Of a DNA stretch of 64,000 nucleotides, positions 35,845 through 43,357 are shown one piece after another (the first letter of the stretch is position 1; every line of letters starts with the position of its first letter). Position numbers and translations under genes: made by a program. The notes under the pieces are model-generated. The model saw only the letters and a list, made by a program, of their open reading frames with translations. It was not told the DNA's origin and searched no databases. Source of the stretch: Acidisarcina sp963790505 (GTDB lineage: Bacteria; Acidobacteriota; Terriglobia; Terriglobales; Acidobacteriaceae); contig CAWBOT010000004.1 of assembly GCA_963790505.1 (NCBI GenBank), forward strand, positions 558,001-622,000, in the 5' to 3' direction.

Positions 35845-36420
35845 ATGTCCGAGACCAGCCAGACGATTGCCGACCAGAACCAACTCATCGCATTGGCGAT
35901 GGAGAAAGAGGAATCGCGCCTTCGCGGCTACATCCGCAATCACATCGTCGATCGCAGCCTCACCGAAGACATTTTGCAGGAGGTCTTCTGCGAGCTGATC
36001 GAGGCGTATCGGCTGATGAAGCCGATCGAGCAGGTGGGCGCATGGATGTTTCGCGTCGCCCGGAACCGCATCGTCGATCTTTTTCGCCGGAGGAAGGCGG
36101 ATTCGCTCAGCGACCCGGTGTACGGGAACGAGGATGGAGAGGCGACGCCGCTCGAGGATTTGTTGCCCTCACCGGATGAAGGTCCCGAGGCAGCCTACGC
36201 CCGGGCAGTACTGCTCGATGAGCTGGAGGAAGCGCTGGACGAGCTACCTGAGGAGCAGCGCGCGGTCTTTGTTGCGCATGAGTTGGAAGGCAAGAGCTTC
36301 AAGGAACTGGCCACGGACACTGGTGTGGGTGTGAATACTCTACTGTCTCGCAAACGCTACGCGGTGCTGCACCTCCGCGATCGTTTGCAATCGATCTACG
36401 ACGAATTCGGAAAGAGATGA
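35845..36420 (+). CDS. ECF-type RNA polymerase sigma factor, first gene of a four-gene operon
   Basis: 191 residues from the ATG at 35845. Region 2 has VDRSLTEDILQEVFCELIEA and WMFRVARNRIVDLFRRRKAD. Region 4 has LDELPEEQRAVFVAHELEGK followed by SFKELATDTGVGVNTLLSRK. It lacks an adjacent classical zinc-finger anti-sigma gene; instead a membrane protein follows 12 bases later, then a ferredoxin and a coiled-coil protein. The longer open frame upstream is antisense to the propeller gene and is rejected. Confidence 0.9.
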   Translation: MSETSQTIADQNQLIALAMEKEESRLRGYIRNHIVDRSLTEDILQEVFCELIEAYRLMKPIEQVGAWMFRVARNRIVDLFRRRKADSLSDPVYGNEDGEATPLEDLLPSPDEGPEAAYARAVLLDELEEALDELPEEQRAVFVAHELEGKSFKELATDTGVGVNTLLSRKRYAVLHLRDRLQSIYDEFGKR

Positions 36421-36431
36421 GGTAACGAAAA

Positions 36432-36791
36432 ATGAGAACGCAGAATATGGTGCAAAGAAAGATCCAGAAGATTATCAAAGTCATCCTGATTGGGATCGTC
36501 GCCGTCGCGGTCTTCGGTTTCGTTGTGATGGCGTTGTGGAACAGTCTCATACCCTCGATCATTGGCTGGCACACGATCACCTTCTGGCAGGCCGTGGGTC
36601 TGCTATTGCTGAGCAAGATCCTCTTTGGCGGCTTTCGCGGAGGCCCCGGTCGCGGCATGCACTGGCGTGGCCGCATGCAGGAAAAATGGGCACAGATGTC
36701 GCCGGAAGAGCGCGAAAAATTCAGCCAGGGCATGGGTGGGCGTTTTGGCCGCCGCGGATGCTGGCCTAATCCTGAGAAGGCGGAACTTTAA
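36432..36791 (+). CDS. Small two-helix membrane protein linked to an ECF sigma factor
   Basis: 119 residues. Helices lie at about 16-38 (IKVILIGIVAVAVFGFVVMA) and 47-66 (FWQAVGLLLLSKILFGG). A Gly/Arg/Met-rich cytoplasmic-looking tail contains SPEEREKFSQGMGGRFGRRG. An in-frame ATG five codons later is an alternative start. It is tightly packed between the sigma factor and ferredoxin genes. An anti-sigma or sensor role is a context inference; no known anti-sigma domain is visible. Confidence 0.8.
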   Translation: MRTQNMVQRKIQKIIKVILIGIVAVAVFGFVVMALWNSLIPSIIGWHTITFWQAVGLLLLSKILFGGFRGGPGRGMHWRGRMQEKWAQMSPEEREKFSQGMGGRFGRRGCWPNPEKAEL

Positions 36792-36792
36792 G

Positions 36793-37098
36793 ATGGCAGT
36801 CCAGCCACGAACTGTGGATTGCCCTCAACCGGCAGGCCGATATGTCCCGGTCATCGATCGCAATCGTTGCGAGGGCAAAGAGGATTGCGTGACTGCTTGC
36901 CCATGTGATGTCTTCGAAATGCAAATTCTGAGCGAAGCCGAGAAGAGTGCGATGCCGTTCTTCTCGCGTTTCAAGGCACGCATTCACGGCAACCGGCAGG
37001 CCTTCGCGGTGCGTGCGAACGATTGTCAGGCCTGCGGCGATTGCATCACTGCTTGCCCCGAAAAGGCAATCACACTGACGAAAACCGGAGTTATATGA
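36793..37098 (+). CDS. Two-cluster ferredoxin with a modified first cluster motif
   Basis: 101 residues from the ATG at 36793, one base after the previous stop. The second motif, C78-x2-C81-x2-C84-x3-C88-P, is a complete [4Fe-4S] motif. The first, C26-x2-K29-x2-C32-x3-C36-P-C38, has Lys where the second Cys should be. By analogy with 7Fe ferredoxins this may leave a three-Cys site ([3Fe-4S] or labile [4Fe-4S]). About 40 residues separate the motifs. It would be a cytoplasmic electron carrier; the partner is unknown. Its stop overlaps the next start. Confidence 0.9.
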   Translation: MAVQPRTVDCPQPAGRYVPVIDRNRCEGKEDCVTACPCDVFEMQILSEAEKSAMPFFSRFKARIHGNRQAFAVRANDCQACGDCITACPEKAITLTKTGVI

Positions 37099-37328
37099 AT
37101 GTCCAAGAGAAGCCCCAGGAAATGAATGGGAATTCCAGTCGCGCAGGCGGGAGTAGCGCCGCGACACGTCTCGATGAGAGGCGTTCCACAGCTCCGGGAG
37201 TGATGTCAGATATCGATTCTGCGCTCTTGTTGCTCGAGTCTGAGAACTCTGGGCTGCGGAGGTTGGTAGTGGAACTATTGGAGACGAACCAGAAGCTTCG
37301 CGAGGAGCTTCTGGAGCGCACTGGCTGA
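37095..37328 (+). CDS. Small leucine-zipper-like protein
   Basis: 77 residues, starting in an ATGA overlap with the ferredoxin stop. The first 35 residues are polar and probably disordered. The last 40 form one amphipathic helix, with the heptad-like run ALLLLESENSGLRRLVVELL followed by ETNQKLREELLERTG. A short parallel coiled coil is the likely fold. I do not recognise a family. Coupling to the ferredoxin suggests they work together. Confidence 0.7.
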   Translation: MNVQEKPQEMNGNSSRAGGSSAATRLDERRSTAPGVMSDIDSALLLLESENSGLRRLVVELLETNQKLREELLERTG

Positions 37329-37461
37329 CCAGAGGAACCCGCTGCCCGTCGATCTCGCCCGCCGCATCTCTCGTTGGTGGCGAATGAAGCAGAAAGCGAG
37401 AATTGAATACACTTGAGGAGTGTTCGAATTGTTCCTATCGTGAATCGGAAGCGGGACCGCA

Positions 37462-37929
37462 ATGAGTGTAGTCAAGACAGTAGACCAGGACATGATCGCG
37501 GCGATGAAGGCGCGCGATGCGGAGCGTCTGGTGACGATCCGGATGATGAAGTCCGCATTTAAGAACAAGGAGATCGAAAAGCGCGAGCCGCTGACGGATG
37601 CTGAGGCTTATCAAGTGCTCACGACGATGATCAAGCAGCGCCGCGACTCGATTGAGCAGTTCACCAAGGGCAATCGTCCCGAGCTTGCCGCCAAAGAGGC
37701 GACCGAGATCGCGCTGATCGAGGAGTACATGCCGAAGGCGGCCGGCGAGGAAGAGATCGCGCATCTCGTGAAGCTGACCATCGACGATCTGGCGGTGAGC
37801 GGCGTTGACCCCGGTCCGAAAGACATGGGGATGGTGATGAAGGCGGTCCAGGAGCGGATCAAGGAAGCCGGCGTCCGCGCCGATGGCAAGGTTGTGAGCG
37901 AGGCGGTGAAGGCGAGGCTGGCGAAGTAA
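37462..37929 (+). CDS. GatB/YqeY domain protein
   Basis: 155 residues, the full length of the YqeY family. Recognisable parts are DMIAAMKARDAERLVTIRMM, REPLTDAEAYQVLTTMIKQR and IALIEEYMPKAAGEEEIAHL. The fold is the tRNA-binding helical domain also found at the end of GatB. The cellular role is not well established; it may act in tRNA or amidotransferase quality control. The gene is isolated from its neighbours by more than 100 bases on both sides. Confidence 0.9.
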   Translation: MSVVKTVDQDMIAAMKARDAERLVTIRMMKSAFKNKEIEKREPLTDAEAYQVLTTMIKQRRDSIEQFTKGNRPELAAKEATEIALIEEYMPKAAGEEEIAHLVKLTIDDLAVSGVDPGPKDMGMVMKAVQERIKEAGVRADGKVVSEAVKARLAK

Positions 37930-37986
37930 GATCGCCCCGTTGGATTGTCTCCTGCCGGCGCGTTGATACCGCAGACTTCTCCACTC

Positions 37987-38021
37987 CCCCTTCGACTTCG
38001 CTCAGGGTGCGGTCGAAATGA
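37987..38021. repeat. Structured intergenic element of the CTTCGACTTCGCTCAGG type
   Basis: The convergent gap between the yqeY-like gene and rnhA contains CCCTTCGACTTCGCTCAGGG followed by GTCGAA. TTCGAC (37991-37996) and GTCGAA (38012-38017) form an inverted repeat, and CCCT/AGGG can pair inside. Similar sequences recur between genes in many unrelated bacterial genomes. It may act as a terminator for one or both genes. Confidence 0.5.
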
Positions 38022-38057
38022 CAATCGGAAGTCCTGAGAATTTTTTGGTGCGGGTAA

Positions 38058-38744
38058 TTACCTGGACTCAGGCGTCACTCTGACGAGAATTCCGTCGGGG
38101 AGCTCGCCGTCGAGCAGGTGGATGACTCCGTTCTTGACTAATCCGGGCAGGGACTTTGTCGGAGGAACTGTGGTCTTGGGCGGAGTGGACGTTCCGGAAA
38201 CGGCTTTCACGGCGGCGCGAAAGCTTGAGGAAGCGGCTACTGGCGCGGGGCTCCGGCCCATGCCGCGGTCCATCGCCTCGTTCGCCAGGCGGTCGGCCTC
38301 TTTGTTTTTGCCGCGAAGGACGTGCTCGATGCGGAATTGCTCCAGCCGCGCGATGCGGCGTTTCGCCTCATCGTAGAGTGGGCGAAGTTCGGGGCTATTA
38401 ACGCGGTATTGCCCCTTGATCTGTTTGACCATCAGCTCGGAATCGGAGACGACGCGGAGCCGAGGGTGTCCCTTTTCGATGGCGAAATTGAGGGCAGCGA
38501 GCAGGCCTGAATATTCGGCATAGTTGTTGGTCTGCTTGCCGAGGAATTCGCTCAGCTCGGCCTGCGCCTTGCCGGCTTCGTCCTGGATGTAGACGCCATA
38601 ACCGGACGGACCGGGGTTTCCTCGCGATCCGCCGTCGCAATAGGCAGTAATCCAGCCGGTCTCTGAGGCTGTTTTGGGGCGGGTGGGCGCGGCCGGCTCG
38701 GGAAAGAGTCCGGCTGCCGAAATACCTTCCTTATGCTGAACCAT
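38058..38744 (-). CDS. RNase HI family protein with C-terminal extension
   Basis: 228 residues. The RNase H domain (about 25-160) has AYCDGGSRGNPGPSGYGVYI with the first catalytic Asp, NYAEYSGLLAALNFAI with Glu, VVSDSELMVKQIKGQYRV with Asp, and NKEADRLANEAMDRG with the last Asp-containing helix. It is the short RnhA-like type without an N-terminal hybrid-binding domain. The C-terminal 70 residues are Pro/Ser/Thr-rich and end in a beta-rich segment. It would remove RNA from RNA-DNA hybrids. Confidence 0.88.
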   Translation of the reverse strand: MVQHKEGISAAGLFPEPAAPTRPKTASETGWITAYCDGGSRGNPGPSGYGVYIQDEAGKAQAELSEFLGKQTNNYAEYSGLLAALNFAIEKGHPRLRVVSDSELMVKQIKGQYRVNSPELRPLYDEAKRRIARLEQFRIEHVLRGKNKEADRLANEAMDRGMGRSPAPVAASSSFRAAVKAVSGTSTPPKTTVPPTKSLPGLVKNGVIHLLDGELPDGILVRVTPESR

Positions 38745-38964
38745 CTCCCGAGTTTAGAACGACCCAGTGGTGAGGGACGAGGAAGCCGGTCCCGCACAAG
38801 CCAACGAAGGCTCGAAGGGGGCGCCTGGCGGCTGGACGGCCCAGAACTGACAACTTTTTCCTAAGGCTGGTGTTTGCAACAGATTCCCGAGAAAAGTTTC
38901 TCGATCCCTCATGCTCACCAACCGGCCTACAACTCGTCCTTTAAGGAAACAGGAGCACGACCGC

Positions 38965-39633
38965 ATGGCTACTGACGCGCTTCGCCTACCCTCGCAGATT
39001 GCAACCAAGCCGCGGAGGGTACAATCCTCCTCAAGCATGGCGATAGACGCCCGGGCGCGCGAAAATGAGCAGGACCTGATTCGCGAGGCCCAGCAGGGCT
39101 CACGGCCGGCGTTCGACTCGCTGGTGCGGCAATACGATCAGGCGGTGCTGCGCCTGGCGATGCACCTCACCGGCTCCGAGCAGGACGCTCAGGATGTTCA
39201 CCAGGAAGCGTTTCTGAAGGCGTACCGGTATATTGGGAACTTTCGGTTCGAGTGCTCCTTTTACACCTGGCTTTACCGGATCGTGACCAATCTATGCCTG
39301 GACCATCTGCGCCGGCGCAAGTCGCGCCGCGAAGACCAGGCGGTGATGGTCGACGCCTCGGGCGAGCAGATCGACCTGTTAAGTAACGTTTCCGACGACC
39401 GGTCGATGGCCAATCCGGACCGCGAGCTGGAGCGAAAGTTTCTGGGAGAGAAGATCAAGGCTGCGCTCGACACGCTGACCCCGCGCGAGCGCATGGTTTT
39501 TGAGCTGAAACACTACCAGGGCCTGAAGTTGAGGACCATCGGCGAAATGCTGAACACGACGGAAGAGACCGCCAAGAATACGCTCTTCCGCGCGACAAAA
39601 AAACTTAGATCAAATCTGGCGACTTTACGTTGA
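38965..39633 (+). CDS. ECF sigma factor (RpoE/SigW-like)
   Basis: 222 residues from the ATG at 38965, which has AGGAG nine bases upstream; ATGs at 38911 and 39037 are also in frame. Region 2 has FDSLVRQYDQAVLRLAMHLT, EQDAQDVHQEAFLKAYRYIG and FYTWLYRIVTNLCLDHLRRR. Region 4 has LTPRERMVFELKHYQGLKLR followed by TIGEMLNTTEETAKNTLFRA. The next gene encodes a zinc-finger anti-sigma factor and the third a PDZ protein, so the operon is an envelope-stress module. Confidence 0.92.
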   Translation: MATDALRLPSQIATKPRRVQSSSSMAIDARARENEQDLIREAQQGSRPAFDSLVRQYDQAVLRLAMHLTGSEQDAQDVHQEAFLKAYRYIGNFRFECSFYTWLYRIVTNLCLDHLRRRKSRREDQAVMVDASGEQIDLLSNVSDDRSMANPDRELERKFLGEKIKAALDTLTPRERMVFELKHYQGLKLRTIGEMLNTTEETAKNTLFRATKKLRSNLATLR

Positions 39634-39639
39634 GGCAGG

Positions 39640-40695
39640 ATGCAAATGAATACCAGGAAATACGAGTCGGATATGGGCGGCCCGGGAAAGCCGGAAGCCG
39701 CACAGCCGTTATCGAAAGAGTGCGAGTCTGCGCAGCAGGACATCGCCCTGGCGGTCTACGGAGAACTCCCCGATGACGCCAGCCACCGCTTAGAGCACCA
39801 CCTCGAAGGTTGCGGATACTGCCGCCAGGAACTGGAAGCCGTCCAGGGCTTGCGACAGGCTATGTCGCTGTACCCGATGCTCGAGCCGTCGCCGAACCTG
39901 CTCACCCGCACCAGATTGCGGTTGGAGGAGGCACTCGACGCGGTGCCGCGCAGCGGGTGGATGACGAGAGTCGTCGACCGGCTTTTTAATGGCATCGCCC
40001 GAATTCAGTCCGCCCCGGCGATGGCATCGGTAGTTTTGATCTGTGGACTTGGCGCCGGCGGCTTTGCCGGATATCGGGCGGGAGAGAAAACGGCTACTAC
40101 TGTCGTGGGGCAAGGACCGACGGTGCAGGCACCGACGCGGACTGCCGATCCGCAACCGGATGGACAGCAGATCGCCGATATTCGGAGCGTCGTACGGACT
40201 CCGGGTACAGAGAACGTCGACATCAGCTACGACCGCCTTGTTCCAGAGACCATTCACGGCTCACTGGACAATGAGGAGGTGCGCCAACTGCTGCTCCTGG
40301 GCGCCCAGAGCCGCGTGGACCCAGGTGTTCGCTCCGACTCCGTGGAGATGCTGGCGGGTGAATGCCGCGCTGGCCACCAGTGCGGCGATGGACAGGTGAG
40401 GAATGCGCTGATGGTGGCGTTGCGCCGCGATAAGGACCCGAACGTCCGGCTCAAGGCGCTCGAAGGACTGCAGCCCTACATCAGCGAGGACACGAACATC
40501 CGCAACGTAGTGCTGAATGCGCTGCTGAAGGATTCCGATTCCAAAGTCCGCATCAAGGCGGTGGAACTACTGCAGGCGGTCGACAGCGACAGCAGCGTCC
40601 GCCAGGCATTGCACAATGTCGCCGCGACCGATGACAATCCATATCTTCGGACAGTCTCGCGCCAGGTGCTGAACGGACTTCCCGAGATTCAGTAG
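39640..40695 (+). CDS. Zinc-finger anti-sigma factor fused to a HEAT-repeat domain
   Basis: 351 residues. The N-terminal anti-sigma zinc finger has the H-x3-C-x2-C motif in HHLEGCGYCRQELEAV. A transmembrane helix lies at about 128-149 (MASVVLICGLGAGGFAGYRA). After a Pro/Thr-rich linker, residues about 220-351 contain HEAT-like repeats such as VRNALMVALRRDKDPNVRLK, VVLNALLKDSDSKVRIKAVE and VRQALHNVAATDDNPYLRTV. The topology would put the HEAT domain outside the cytoplasm. It follows the sigma gene by six bases and should hold that sigma factor inactive. Confidence 0.88.
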   Translation: MQMNTRKYESDMGGPGKPEAAQPLSKECESAQQDIALAVYGELPDDASHRLEHHLEGCGYCRQELEAVQGLRQAMSLYPMLEPSPNLLTRTRLRLEEALDAVPRSGWMTRVVDRLFNGIARIQSAPAMASVVLICGLGAGGFAGYRAGEKTATTVVGQGPTVQAPTRTADPQPDGQQIADIRSVVRTPGTENVDISYDRLVPETIHGSLDNEEVRQLLLLGAQSRVDPGVRSDSVEMLAGECRAGHQCGDGQVRNALMVALRRDKDPNVRLKALEGLQPYISEDTNIRNVVLNALLKDSDSKVRIKAVELLQAVDSDSSVRQALHNVAATDDNPYLRTVSRQVLNGLPEIQ

Positions 40696-40760
40696 TTACC
40701 TTCGCCCTTACGAGGTCGAAGAGCGATGCTGAGAAGAAACGTAAGCAGGAGGCAGGTTGT

Positions 40761-41951
40761 ATGGTTCACGTGTCGAGGCTGGGAACGCTGACTCTTATTG
40801 TGAGTGGAATGCTATCGGCCGCGCCGCTCGTCTACGCGGGCGGAGCAGACCTCCATCCCGCCAACCCAGGGGAATTGCTGCTCAGCAATCCGTCGCAGGG
40901 GTACCTCGGCGTGGGTCTCAATGATGTCGATAATGACCGCGCCTCGGCGTTGAAGCTGAAGGAGGCGCGCGGCGCCGAGATTATGAGGATCGATCAGGAC
41001 GCCCCGGCCGCCAAGGCCAACTTGAAAGTCCATGACGTGGTAGTGCAGATGAACGGCCAGCGGGTGGAGAGCGTCGAGCAGCTTCGGCGGATGTTACGGG
41101 AGACGCCTCCCGGCCGGAGCGTCTCGCTGGTCGTAATGCGCGATGGGCAGGCGGTGACTGTTCCCGTTCAACTGGCTGATCGCGCAGCCATCGCCAAGCA
41201 AAGCATGGTCGGGCTGGGTGAGGACGGATCATCACCTTCCGCAGGCGCCGCAGGCCCGGACTATCCGCAGCTTTTGGTGCTTCCTCGCGGCCACTCGAAT
41301 GGGTTCCTGGAGCCCTTTGGCCATAACCGCGAATACGTCGGTCTGGAACTGCAACCGCTCACCAGCGGATTAGCGGAGTATTTCGGGGTACACAACGGTT
41401 CCGGCGTTCTGGTGGGCACTGTTTTCCCTAATACACCCGCAGCGGTTGCCGGGCTCAAGGCGGCCGACGTCATCCAGAAGGTAAATGGCCAGCCCATCGT
41501 GAGCCTGACCGACTGGGAGCGTGCCATTCGCCTGAATCACGGAAAACCGGTGCAGGTCACCGTCATTCGCGATAAGAAGGAGCAGACGCTGAGTATGGTA
41601 GCCGGGGAGGCGAAGAAGAGCAGCGAGCTGCAGGCTCCGGATATGGAACCGCCTGACACGCAGACAGTTGCCGAACTGCAGCGCGACCTCGCGCAGCAGA
41701 TGGTGGAATCGATGAAGGGCTTCAACGCAGAGGAGTTTCGGCAACAAGCCGAAGAGGCCGCGCGAAGCATCGATATGAAGGAAATTCAGAAGGCCGCGGA
41801 GCAAGCTGCGCAGAGCATTGATACAAAAGAGATTGAGAAAGCTGTAGAACAAAGCCAGCAGCAATTCCAGGAGAACCGCCAGCAGATCGAGCAGCAGATG
41901 CAGAACCTGAAGCAGGCTTTGCAATCCCTGCAACTCGAACAGATGGACTGA
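40761..41951 (+). CDS. Exported double-PDZ protein with coiled-coil tail
   Basis: 396 residues, with an AGGAGG ribosome-binding site. A signal peptide (LTLIVSGMLSAAPLVYAGG) is followed by PDZ1 (about 45-135, GYLGVGLNDVDNDRASALKL) and PDZ2 (about 193-285, YVGLELQPLTSGLAEYFGVH). A Gln/Glu-rich coiled coil then repeats DMKEIQKAAEQAAQSIDTKE-like units. There is no trypsin-like protease domain, so it is an HtrA-like regulator or chaperone without catalysis. It is third in the sigma/anti-sigma operon and may sense misfolded envelope proteins. Confidence 0.87.
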   Translation: MVHVSRLGTLTLIVSGMLSAAPLVYAGGADLHPANPGELLLSNPSQGYLGVGLNDVDNDRASALKLKEARGAEIMRIDQDAPAAKANLKVHDVVVQMNGQRVESVEQLRRMLRETPPGRSVSLVVMRDGQAVTVPVQLADRAAIAKQSMVGLGEDGSSPSAGAAGPDYPQLLVLPRGHSNGFLEPFGHNREYVGLELQPLTSGLAEYFGVHNGSGVLVGTVFPNTPAAVAGLKAADVIQKVNGQPIVSLTDWERAIRLNHGKPVQVTVIRDKKEQTLSMVAGEAKKSSELQAPDMEPPDTQTVAELQRDLAQQMVESMKGFNAEEFRQQAEEAARSIDMKEIQKAAEQAAQSIDTKEIEKAVEQSQQQFQENRQQIEQQMQNLKQALQSLQLEQMD

Positions 41952-42038
41952 CCGAATTGCCCGTTCAAATGCAGCGTTTCGCCACTCGGCGCTGCCGATT
42001 CGCTGACCGCCATCCCACTGTGATTCAATAGATTAGGA

Positions 42039-43076
42039 ATGGCAGTCGCTTCTACACCTAAGTTCTCCCGGCGCGTTCGTGCGGCCACGCGCAAGGCCCG
42101 CGAAGTCGCTACTGTGGCCCATGCGCTGGCTTCGACTGATCATGTGGTCATGGCACAGATCGTGCCGATGCGCTTCTGCAATCTCTCCTGCGCCTACTGC
42201 AATGAGTACGACAAGGTCTCCGATCCGGTACCGGTCGACGAGATGCTGCGCCGCATCGACCATCTGGCGAGGCTCGGCACCAGCATCATTACGATTTCGG
42301 GCGGAGAGCCGCTGACTCATCCCGATCTGGACGAGATTATCGCCCGCATCCGCCATCACGGCCGCATTGCCGGCATGATAACGAATGGATACTTCCTGAT
42401 GCCGGACCGCATCGAGCGGCTGAACAAGGCCGGCCTCGATCATATGCAGATCTCGATCGATAATGTGCAGCCGGACGAGATTTCAAAAAAGAGCCTGAAG
42501 GTGCTCGATAAGAAACTAGAGTTTCTATCGCAGTACGCGGACTTTCACGTGAACATCAACTCCGTGGTCGGGGGCGGCATCAAAAATCCGCAAGATGCCT
42601 TGACGATCGGCCATCGCGCGATTGGCTTAGGGTTCACCTCGACGATCGGGATTATCCACGACGGCGATGGGCAACTCAAACCTCTGGGAGCAGAAGAGCG
42701 CCTGGTGTGGAACGAGATGCGCGGCTTCAAGAAAAAGAATTATTCGCGTTTCAACCATTTTCAGGAAGCGATCGCCAATGGAGAACCCAACGACTGGCGC
42801 TGCCGAGCCGGCTCGCGATATCTGTACATTTGCGAAGACGGGCTGGTGCATTACTGCTCGCAGCAGCGCGGTTTCCCGGGCGTTCCACTGGCCGAGTACA
42901 CTCACGAAGACCTTAAGCGCGAGTTCCTGACCGAGAAGACGTGCGCTCCGAATTGCACTATCTCCTGCGTCCACCAGATTTCCTACATCGATCACTGGCG
43001 CGCTCCGCAGGACAAGCAGGTTTCGCCGGGTTTGCCCGTCGGCGAAGCTCCGGAGCTGGTTAATATTCAGCTCTGA
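42039..43076 (+). CDS. Radical SAM protein with C-terminal Cys clusters
   Basis: 345 residues. The radical SAM motif C47-x3-C51-x2-C54 is in MRFCNLSCAYCNEYD, followed by the SAM-binding TIISISGGEP-like strand (ITISGGEPLTHPDLDEI). C-terminal Cys residues at 255, 265, 273, 302, 306 and 310 (ICEDGLVHYC and CAPNCTISC) suggest one auxiliary Fe-S cluster of the SPASM/twitch type. The reaction is unknown; auxiliary-cluster enzymes modify peptides, proteins or small molecules. A glycine-rich 87-residue protein is encoded 17 bases downstream. Confidence 0.9.
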   Translation: MAVASTPKFSRRVRAATRKAREVATVAHALASTDHVVMAQIVPMRFCNLSCAYCNEYDKVSDPVPVDEMLRRIDHLARLGTSIITISGGEPLTHPDLDEIIARIRHHGRIAGMITNGYFLMPDRIERLNKAGLDHMQISIDNVQPDEISKKSLKVLDKKLEFLSQYADFHVNINSVVGGGIKNPQDALTIGHRAIGLGFTSTIGIIHDGDGQLKPLGAEERLVWNEMRGFKKKNYSRFNHFQEAIANGEPNDWRCRAGSRYLYICEDGLVHYCSQQRGFPGVPLAEYTHEDLKREFLTEKTCAPNCTISCVHQISYIDHWRAPQDKQVSPGLPVGEAPELVNIQL

Positions 43077-43093
43077 CCGGAGGGTCGGTTCCT

Positions 43094-43357
43094 ATGGATA
43101 AGCGCAAGCTGTTTAAGAGATCGGCGATTGCGATCGGCGCGGTGGGAGTGGGCTCGTTCGCGATCGGGGCACTTGCGGTAGGGTCCATGGCAGTTGGAGC
43201 GATCGCCGTCGGACGACTCGCGATTCGACGTCTCGCGGCGCGGAAGAGCTCTTTTACCGAACTCGAAGTCGGTACTCTCTCCGTGGAGCGGCTGGAAGTG
43301 AAGGACGTCGCCATCTCGCGTTCCCTGATTGCGCCGCCACGCGAAGACGCGAACTAG
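43094..43357 (+). CDS. Pentad-repeat microprotein downstream of the radical SAM enzyme
   Basis: 87 residues. After a basic start (MDKRKLFKRS), residues 11-80 form 14 uninterrupted pentads. Examples are AIAIG, SFAIG, ALAVG, SMAVG and AIAVG, then RLAIR, ELEVG, TLSVE, RLEVK and DVAIS. Positions 2 and 4 are nearly always aliphatic or aromatic; the first half is Gly/Ala-rich and the second half charged. This suggests a small five-residue-per-face beta helix, although the first half could be read as a membrane segment. I know no named family. It is probably co-transcribed with the radical SAM gene. Confidence 0.75.
   Translation: MDKRKLFKRSAIAIGAVGVGSFAIGALAVGSMAVGAIAVGRLAIRRLAARKSSFTELEVGTLSVERLEVKDVAISRSLIAPPREDAN

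Noticed and set aside
42543..42558. Third parS-like core (TTTCACGTGAAC) inside the radical SAM gene
   Set aside because: Only the central bases match; the flanks differ from the 16-bp consensus at several positions, so ParB binding is unlikely.
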